Source: Bacillota bacterium (lineage in GTDB: Bacteria; Bacillota; Sulfobacillia; JABLXB01). Taken from it: a stretch of DNA of 64,000 bases. This document shows positions 58,366-64,000 of this stretch, piece by piece. Numbering within the stretch: position 1 is the stretch's first letter; each line of letters opens with the position of its first letter. Position numbers and translations under genes: made by a program. Location of the stretch: assembly GCA_013178305.1 (NCBI GenBank), contig JABLXB010000001.1, positions 936,253 through 1,000,252 of the forward strand, given 5' to 3'. The notes under the pieces were generated by a model, which was given only the letters and a program-made list of their open reading frames with translations, did no database searches and had not been told where the DNA came from.

Positions 58366-60198
58366 TCACCCTTCGGATACCGGCAGCGTGAACGAGAAAA
58401 TGGAGCCACGCCCGGGCTCGCTCTCCACGGACACGGCGCCACCGTGGGCCTCCACTATCTGCTTCGCGATCGCGAGCCCCAGCCCGCTTCCTCCCGTCGC
58501 GCGCGCCCGCGACTTGTCGACGCGGTAGAACCGCTCCCAGACGTGCAGGAGATCCCCGGGTGGGATGCCCGCGCCAGTGTCGGCCACGCTGGTCCTGACG
58601 TACCGCCCGCCGGCTTCAGCCCTGACTTCAGCCGTGATTTCGACCCGCCCACCTTCCGGAGAAAACTTGACCGCGTTATCCACCAGGTTTGACAGCACCT
58701 GCTCGATGCGGTCCTCGTTTCCGCTGACCCGCGGCAGGTCGTCCGCGACGTGAGCCTCCAGAGCCAGGCCCCGCTCCGCCGCCGCCTGGCTGAACCGCTC
58801 GACCACTCTTGCGGCGACCCCGGCCATGCTCACCGGTCCGACAGGCCATTCCGCCCTCCCCGACTGCAGCCACGAGACGTCAAGCAGGTCGCGAACGAGA
58901 CGGTTCAGGCGGACGGCCTCCTCGTGGATGAACGCCACATACCGGTCGCGCACAGTCTCATCCTCGATCAGCCCGTCCCTGAGGACCTCCGCGAACCCCT
59001 GGATGGAGCTGAGCGGGGTCCGGAGTTCGTGGGAGACATCTGCCAGCAGCTCGCGGCGGATCTGTTCGAGCCGCGCGAGGTCGGTGACGTCCTGCAGGAC
59101 AACGACGACGCCGTTCAGCGCACCATCCCGGCCCAGGAGCGGAGACGCGTGGGCAACGATCGACCTCCCCCGGGGGGAAAACTCCATGATTTCCGCCATG
59201 CGCGTCTCGAGCACGCCGGCCACTAGGGCGGCCAGGGGTTCCCCCCCGGGGATGTCACCGAGCGCGCGCCCCTCCACGTTATCTTTGATGCCGGTTACCC
59301 GTTTCGCCTGTTCATTTATGAGGATGATCCTGCCGGCGGCGTCGGCTGCGACGACACCCTCCGCCATGTCCGACAGGATGCTTTCGATCTTGGCCTTCTC
59401 GGCGGCGAGGTCCCCCACTGTCCTGTCAAGCGCCGCCGCGAGGAAGTTGAAGTTGGTGGCAAGCTGGCCTACTTCATCCAGCGAAGCGACATTGACCCTT
59501 TGCTTGAAGTTACCCCCCGCCATCTCGAGCGTTACCCGGCTCATCTCGCGAATGGGACGGGAAATCGAACGCGACAGGAAGTAGCCAATTATGATTGCGA
59601 GTGTAATTGCGCCGCACGCAGCCAACAGAGTCATGCGGCGTACAGACAGAATGGTGGCGACCAGGCCGGTAACTGGGGCATTCAACACCAGGCCGCCGAC
59701 GACTTCGCCCCGGAGTTCGAGAGGAACCGCGGCCGAAAGCATTGGTTCGCGGAACCGCGGGTTAAAGCCGCGTGTCTTGACCACCGTCCTGTCGGGGGAC
59801 GCGCCCACCTCCCCCGCCGACAGCCGCGACCCTCTGGGGGCCAGGTTGGTGGTCGTCGCGAGCACGAGTCCACGCGTATCCACTACGTAGAGCCTTGCGT
59901 CAAGGAACCGGTCCATGGCGTTGAGCCAGATGTCGTCGGGAGTGCGGAGGTCTGACTCGCTCAATGCGGTCATTACGTGGGCGATTTCCTGGCCCTTGCG
60001 GACCAGCTCGGCCTCCTTGGCCGAGAAGTAGTAATCCGTGAATAGCTGCGACAGCAGCGCCGCTACCGAGAACAACGCCACCACTATAACAAGGATATAC
60101 GAAGCCAGGAGCTTCGCAAACAGGCTCTTCCCCGCGGGTCGGGGCCCGTTTTCCCGCGCGGCATTACCCGCTGTCACCTCACACGGTTCCATGGTCAT
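58366..60198 (-). CDS. sensor histidine kinase (HAMP-PAS-HisKA-HATPase)
   Basis: About 610 aa. Two membrane segments ([17 protein letters not shown] near residue 35 and a second near 195) bracket an extracellular sensor. HAMP follows ([13 protein letters not shown]), then PAS ([19 protein letters not shown]), the phospho-acceptor [15 protein letters not shown] with His near residue 390, the N-box [14 protein letters not shown], and G-boxes DTGAGIPP and GGSGLGLAI. Starts inside the response regulator gene. TTG 60207 or ATG 60192 are alternatives. PhoR/ResE-like. Confidence 0.92.
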   Translation of the reverse strand: MTMEPCEVTAGNAARENGPRPAGKSLFAKLLASYILVIVVALFSVAALLSQLFTDYYFSAKEAELVRKGQEIAHVMTALSESDLRTPDDIWLNAMDRFLDARLYVVDTRGLVLATTTNLAPRGSRLSAGEVGASPDRTVVKTRGFNPRFREPMLSAAVPLELRGEVVGGLVLNAPVTGLVATILSVRRMTLLAACGAITLAIIIGYFLSRSISRPIREMSRVTLEMAGGNFKQRVNVASLDEVGQLATNFNFLAAALDRTVGDLAAEKAKIESILSDMAEGVVAADAAGRIILINEQAKRVTGIKDNVEGRALGDIPGGEPLAALVAGVLETRMAEIMEFSPRGRSIVAHASPLLGRDGALNGVVVVLQDVTDLARLEQIRRELLADVSHELRTPLSSIQGFAEVLRDGLIEDETVRDRYVAFIHEEAVRLNRLVRDLLDVSWLQSGRAEWPVGPVSMAGVAARVVERFSQAAAERGLALEAHVADDLPRVSGNEDRIEQVLSNLVDNAVKFSPEGGRVEITAEVRAEAGGRYVRTSVADTGAGIPPGDLLHVWERFYRVDKSRARATGGSGLGLAIAKQIVEAHGGAVSVESEPGRGSIFSFTLPVSEG

Positions 60199-60874
60199 CC
60201 ACCGCAAACTTGTATCCGACCCCCCAGACGGTCCTCACGCGCTGCCTTCCGGCTGCCCCAAGTTTATCCCTCAGGCTCTTGATGTGACTGTCAACCGTCC
60301 TGGCGTCGCCAAGGTATTCGTACTTCCACACGCACTCGAGCAACTTTTCCCGCGAAAACACCTTGCCGGGCGACCTGGCCATGAACCAGAGCAGGTCGAA
60401 CTCCTTCGGGGTAAGCGGGACCTCATGTGATTGGCAAACCACGCGGCGCGCGTCGTAGTCAATGGTGAGGTCTCCGTAAGTGACGGCCTGCGTCTTGTTT
60501 TCCGGGGTTCGCGCCCTCCTGAGTACGGCCTTGACGCGAGCAACGAGTTCCCGGGGGCTGAACGGCTTCGAGACGTAGTCGTCGGCGCCGAGTTCCAGCC
60601 CGACCACGCGGTCCACCTCGGTAACTTTCGCCGTAAGCATGATGATGGGCATGTCGGAGACCTGCCGTACACGGCGGCAGACCTCCCACCCATCGACGCC
60701 GGGCAGCATGAGGTCCAGGATCATTAACTGGGGATGTTCGTCGATTGCCTTTGCGACGGCCTGCTCGCCATCCCCGGCCTCAATTACGGAGAAGCCGTTC
60801 TGCTCCAGGTAAATCCTGCATATCTCCCTGATTTTCGGCTCATCGTCGACCACCAGAATCGGGTCGCCCTCCAC
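60179..60874 (-). CDS. OmpR/PhoB-family response regulator
   Basis: 231 aa from GTG 60874 (GGGGGG upstream). Receiver domain with [18 protein letters not shown], phospho-acceptor in [41 protein letters not shown]; then a winged-helix trans_reg_C domain with [27 protein letters not shown]. Partner of the kinase, whose start it overlaps. Confidence 0.94.
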   Translation of the reverse strand: MEGDPILVVDDEPKIREICRIYLEQNGFSVIEAGDGEQAVAKAIDEHPQLMILDLMLPGVDGWEVCRRVRQVSDMPIIMLTAKVTEVDRVVGLELGADDYVSKPFSPRELVARVKAVLRRARTPENKTQAVTYGDLTIDYDARRVVCQSHEVPLTPKEFDLLWFMARSPGKVFSREKLLECVWKYEYLGDARTVDSHIKSLRDKLGAAGRQRVRTVWGVGYKFAVDDHGTV

Positions 60875-60934
60875 CAAAATCGCCCCCCGGGGCCTGGCCC
60901 CTGCCCACTTCGCGGACTCCTCACCAACAAGGAG

Positions 60935-60960
60935 GGGAGGGAGGATTTTCCCTCCCTCCT
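60935..60960. terminator. hairpin between the Spy-like gene and the response regulator
   Basis: GGGAGGGAGG pairs with CCTCCCTCC(T) around ATTTTC. It may reduce read-through from the Spy-like gene to the regulator. Confidence 0.5.
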
Positions 60961-60982
60961 GGTAGCCCGCGGTCACGGTCCC

Positions 60983-61567
60983 TTAGTTGGAGGTGGTGCC
61001 GGCGCCACCCGGCGCCGGGGTACCGTTGAAGCCTCCCATCCTGCGCCCGCCGCGTTTGCCGCGCCCCGCTCCCCTCAGCTGCGCGAGCTTATCCTGCTGT
61101 TCTTCGGTCAGGACGTTCTTCATCTGGTCCTGCACCTGCTGCTGGATCGTGCTCATCTGCTTGCGGAGTTCGGTAATTTCGGTTTGCTTAGCGGTAATTG
61201 CGTTCTGGTCGGGTTCCTTCTGCCAGTACAGGTCCTTGAGCTCGAACATCTTCTGGGACATCGAGGTCTGGAGTGCCTGCATCTTCTCGAAGGTCTCCGC
61301 CTGGATCTTGCGGACCTGGCTGATCTGCTCGTCGGTGAGGTCAAGCTCCTTGATCATGTTGGCTACTGCCTGTCCCGGTTGGCCGAAGCCACCCTTGCCG
61401 GCACCGCCGAAGCCGCCACACACGCCGCCAAAACCGGCGAACCGCCCGCCCCAGGGAGCCGCCGCGGCCACGCCCGCGACACCTACAACGATAACAACCG
61501 CCAATCCCAACAACACCAGCTTCTTCAGAAGAACCGCCCCTTTCGTCCTGTTTGTGGATGGAAACAC
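60983..61567 (-). CDS. Spy/CpxP-like (LTXXQ) exported protein
   Basis: 194 aa; start uncertain (GTG 61567 has a weak ribosome site). Signal peptide of KKLVLLGLAVVIVVGVAGVAAAA type. Two LTXXQ motifs (LDLTDEQISQVRKIQ and VLTEEQQDKLAQLR) with helical coiled-coil between; Gly-rich ends. Spy/CpxP/ZraP-like proteins act as extracytoplasmic chaperones or metal sensors. First gene of an operon with a two-component pair and MacAB-type pump, so envelope stress is the likely signal. Confidence 0.85.
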   Translation of the reverse strand: MFPSTNRTKGAVLLKKLVLLGLAVVIVVGVAGVAAAAPWGGRFAGFGGVCGGFGGAGKGGFGQPGQAVANMIKELDLTDEQISQVRKIQAETFEKMQALQTSMSQKMFELKDLYWQKEPDQNAITAKQTEITELRKQMSTIQQQVQDQMKNVLTEEQQDKLAQLRGAGRGKRGGRRMGGFNGTPAPGGAGTTSN

Positions 61568-61672
61568 GGTGAAGCCAGGTTACAGACCCCTAGCCACCAC
61601 CCCTTTCCCGTCTGGAATGCGGGTCTTCCGGCCCGTCTTTCTATCTTCAGATTCTAGCCACCACTTGTGTAG

Positions 61673-61685
61673 ATCTTGTCAAGAT
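61673..61685. promoter_or_regulatory. palindrome overlapping a TTGACA element upstream of the efflux operon
   Basis: ATCTTG-T-CAAGAT is a perfect palindrome; the minus strand within it reads TTGACA. The -10 (TAGAAT) is 20 bases away, longer than usual. Possible operator. Confidence 0.35.
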
Positions 61686-61765
61686 TCTCTGAGTAAGGTC
61701 TGAAAAGGATCGGAAACGAATTCCGGAGGGAGGTTCCCGTGAGGCCGCTCAAATGATAAGAGCCA

Positions 61766-61803
61766 CCGGCGGGTCTACAGATATTCGACCCGATGCCCGC
61801 CGG
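61766..61803. terminator. hairpin after the beta-propeller lipoprotein gene
   Basis: CCGGCGGG (61766-61773) pairs with CCCGCCGG (61796-61803), 17 bases after the stop. Long loop and no U-tract, so the call is tentative. Confidence 0.4.
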
Positions 61804-61819
61804 CAGCCCCTGCTGAGAG

Positions 61820-63523
61820 TTACTGCTTGCTGTCCGTCTTGACCACCCTGTACGCCTTCATCACGGCCTTCTCCACCTTCGCCCCCGGCTTCGCCATGTC
61901 AGGGCTCCAGAACGGACAGTTGGCGATCGCGAGCACGTCTCCGTTGTACCCGAGCACCATCGTGTGGCGGTTAGGTCCGAAGCGCGCTATCTCGCTCATC
62001 CCGGTGGGCTGGAACGCCCACACGGCTGACCACTGGGCCCCTTCCAGGACGCCTACCATCGGGTTGCCGTAAACGTAGTCCATCCCCCAGCCCGAGAACG
62101 CCGCCTCCATCTTGTCCGGCTCCGCTTTCGACGATTCGAGGCGGGCGTGCCTCACGTACGAAATATCGGTCCGGTATTCGTTGTAGACAATCCCGGCTCC
62201 GTCCGAGTCCACCGCCCCTATGATGACGTACACGTTCTCATCCGGCTTCTCCCGGGTAATCGTTGCCGCTCTGATCGGAGAACCGCTCGCACCGGCGGAG
62301 AGGGCGTCACCCGATGCCACCAGCCACAGGCTCTCGGGCAGGATCTGCTCTATGCCGCCACCCCCGATCCCGGACTTCCCCACGACGAACCCGATTGCAT
62401 TCGACCCGGAACCCCACCTGAAGTACGAGAGCTTCTTCCCCTCGACCTTAATCGTCTGAACGACCTTTCCTTCCAGGTTGACGACGGTGATCGCATCGCT
62501 GGCCGCCTGGGGCCCGTCCTCGCCCTCCAAGAGGTCGTAGTCTTGCCAGTTGATCCCCTGCCCCGGCTGGGTGCTCGAATTCGCGCCCTTCTTCTTGTTG
62601 ACGGCATACGCGGCGACGTACTTGCCGTCCGGCGACCAGAACGGGTAGAAGCTCATCGTTTCACCGGTCGGCAGGAGCGGCTTCTGCTGCCCTGTCTCCG
62701 TATCGAGCAGGTAAACGCCGTGCGCGTTCCTCTCCCGGAGGTCGTAGGCGAGGTACCGCCCGTCGGGCGAGAGTTTTGGGAAGAACAGTCCTTCGTAGTC
62801 AGGCAGATTACCCTTGACCTGCCTGAGTTTGCTGGTGGCGACGTCAAACTCCCAGATGGCCTTCGAAACGTGGAAGTACGCCTTCTTTCTCTCGAGAGCC
62901 AGGCCGCCGAAACGCAGGAGCCCCTTTGAAAGGCCTATGAATGCCACCTCTTCGGCGGCGGCCGCCGGCTCCTTGCCAACATCGCCCGCGAATACGGCCA
63001 CGCCTCGTTTGCCCTTGTGCGGCCCTATGTTCTGCCATCCCTGCACCGCGAACAGGCAGCGCGTCTCAGATGCCCAGCCCAGCGGGTAGTATCCGAACAG
63101 GTGGTTCGAGGTCCAGTTCCGGTCCGCCGAGTGGAGCGTGTGGACCTTGCCCGCCGCGGCGTCGAGCGGAAGTGCGGCCATCTTCACGCCTGTGGCGTCG
63201 GTCTGCGCCGCAAGCACCCATTTGCCGCCGGGCGATATCGTGTGTTTGAAGTTGACCGTCCAGAGCTCCCCGTCGACCTCGTACGAATGCACCTCCTTGA
63301 ACTCGACCCGCGCCCCCGGAGCGGGGGTGATGGCCGGCGAGCTCACGGGTGCATTTGGCGGCTGCGTCCCGCCTGATTGACCACCGCCGGTCTCGGCGGG
63401 CTGGCTTGGCCCCGCAGGAGCCTTTGGAGCAGCCCCCCGTCCAACACATCCAGTCAGAAAAACCGAGACCGCCAGTACCGCGGCCATTGCGGCCGGAAAT
63501 GCGCGTTTCCAGATGGCCCTCAC
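61820..63523 (-). CDS. TolB-like beta-propeller lipoprotein
   Basis: About 567 aa from GTG 63523 (AGGTGGGTGG). Signal with lipobox FLTGC. A Pro/Gly-rich linker follows, then WD40/PD40-like blades with the motifs FPKLSPDGRYLAYD, YPFWSPDGKYVAAY and HTISPGGKWVLAA. Anchored outside the membrane. The family binds peptidoglycan-associated or other proteins; role here unknown. Confidence 0.85.
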   Translation of the reverse strand: MRAIWKRAFPAAMAAVLAVSVFLTGCVGRGAAPKAPAGPSQPAETGGGQSGGTQPPNAPVSSPAITPAPGARVEFKEVHSYEVDGELWTVNFKHTISPGGKWVLAAQTDATGVKMAALPLDAAAGKVHTLHSADRNWTSNHLFGYYPLGWASETRCLFAVQGWQNIGPHKGKRGVAVFAGDVGKEPAAAAEEVAFIGLSKGLLRFGGLALERKKAYFHVSKAIWEFDVATSKLRQVKGNLPDYEGLFFPKLSPDGRYLAYDLRERNAHGVYLLDTETGQQKPLLPTGETMSFYPFWSPDGKYVAAYAVNKKKGANSSTQPGQGINWQDYDLLEGEDGPQAASDAITVVNLEGKVVQTIKVEGKKLSYFRWGSGSNAIGFVVGKSGIGGGGIEQILPESLWLVASGDALSAGASGSPIRAATITREKPDENVYVIIGAVDSDGAGIVYNEYRTDISYVRHARLESSKAEPDKMEAAFSGWGMDYVYGNPMVGVLEGAQWSAVWAFQPTGMSEIARFGPNRHTMVLGYNGDVLAIANCPFWSPDMAKPGAKVEKAVMKAYRVVKTDSKQ

Positions 63524-63719
63524 TACAACCACCCACCTGACTTCATAGTCGCACCTATCGTACACAGACGACGCGCGGACGCGCTAGTTCCCGCGGCGCC
63601 GCGGCCAGTCTCAGCCTTGCCCGCCGATAGATGCTACATAGACTTGAGGAGGGCACCGGGTGCCGCGCCAGTGTCCTCCTTGCATGGAGGTGAGTGGGAA
63701 TGGTGCAGTTTCACTACGC
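63524..63719. other. intergenic region with no feature seen
   Basis: GC-rich leader before the lipoprotein gene; no clear promoter or palindrome recognised. Confidence 0.4.
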
Positions 63720-64000
63720 CTAGAGATCCTTCCCCTCGCCTGAGTTGGGGGAGAACCGTTCCCCGTAGGTGTCCTTGACGAAGTCCTTGGTCAACTTCTG
63801 GGCTTGGCTGAGACCAGCCACTTCGGCTGGGCGCAACTCTCGACCGTCGACCCGACCTATGTCATGGCGGCGAGTCTCGAGAGAAGGACTACCTTCGCGT
63901 TCTCTTCCGCCAGGTCGGACAGGTAGTACGCTGTCCAGGCACTGTCCGCTGCGGTTATGATGCCGTGCTCGCCAAGGCCTACGACCCTTGACTCGGGGTT
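63720..64000 (-). pseudogene. frame-broken 3' end of an unrecognised gene
   Basis: One minus frame enters from the window edge as VVGLGEHGIITAADSAWTAY and continues to LLSRLAAMT, stop at 63857. A shifted frame then gives GRVDGRELRPAEVAGLSQAQ and ends GERFSPNSGEGKDL at 63720. Both read like genuine protein, suggesting a single gene with one frameshift. The family is not recognised. Confidence 0.35.

Noticed and set aside
1-64000. tRNA or rRNA genes
   Set aside because: No cloverleaf-like or rRNA-like stretch recognised on either strand; a covariance-model scan would be decisive.

Overview
The window looks like a chromosomal segment from a moderately GC-rich, anaerobic, Gram-positive-type bacterium, most likely a Bacillota (Clostridia or Limnochordia-like). 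The evidence is strong GGAGG ribosome sites with many GTG and TTG starts, a ferredoxin-linked 2-oxoacid oxidoreductase, a PerR/rubrerythrin pair, and a spore-photoproduct-lyase-family protein. All assignments come from reading motifs by eye. No tRNA, rRNA or CRISPR array was seen.

Layout. 0-7.2 kb (minus): a six-gene, translationally coupled operon that looks like an undescribed RiPP (modified peptide) cluster. It encodes a radical SAM/SPASM enzyme, a PqqD-type peptide-binding protein, a 47-residue precursor ending in four evenly spaced cysteines (CX2CX2CX2C), a 1033-residue metallo-beta-lactamase-fold protein, an alpha/alpha-toroid cyclase-like protein with a DVDE motif, and an AsnB-type amidotransferase. 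7.4-9.1 kb: a methyltransferase-HNH nuclease fusion. 9.2-15.8 kb: a decayed zone with toxin-antitoxin remnants, a Ycf48-like lipoprotein, a splB-like pseudogene, a broken thiamine-diphosphate enzyme and an IS110 element. 15.8-18 kb: a divergent IclR regulator and MFS exporter.

18-40 kb holds two long minus-strand catabolic operons separated by an IclR regulator. The first (13 genes) encodes a TctABC tricarboxylate transporter, three hydro-lyase/isomerase systems (AcnX large+small and two LeuCD pairs), an isocitrate/isopropylmalate-type dehydrogenase, two pyruvate-class aldolases (RraA, HpcH) and a PreA-like flavoprotein. The second (9 genes) encodes a four-subunit 2-oxoacid:ferredoxin oxidoreductase, a SucCD-type CoA ligase, a TauE/SafE permease, and second copies of TctA and AcnX-large. 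The duplicated TctA and AcnX cores are almost base-identical while their ends have diverged, which suggests gene conversion; the second TctA is frameshifted. Together they could import an unusual tricarboxylate, isomerise and decarboxylate it to a 2-oxoacid, oxidise that to an acyl-CoA and recover ATP.

40-64 kb: a 2-hydroxyacid dehydrogenase; a fused MntA/HepT remnant; an SPL-family radical SAM gene; a nitroreductase; an amine-oxidase fragment; an intact AbiEi/AbiEii toxin-antitoxin pair; more remnants; a MarR-controlled DrrAB exporter; an MttB-family/saccharopine-dehydrogenase-like/GntR operon with a matching operator; a 32-bp tandem repeat; a PerR regulon with two PerR boxes; a Spy-like/two-component/MacAB-type efflux operon; and a beta-propeller lipoprotein. 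The last 280 bases carry an unrecognised, frame-broken 3' end of a gene.
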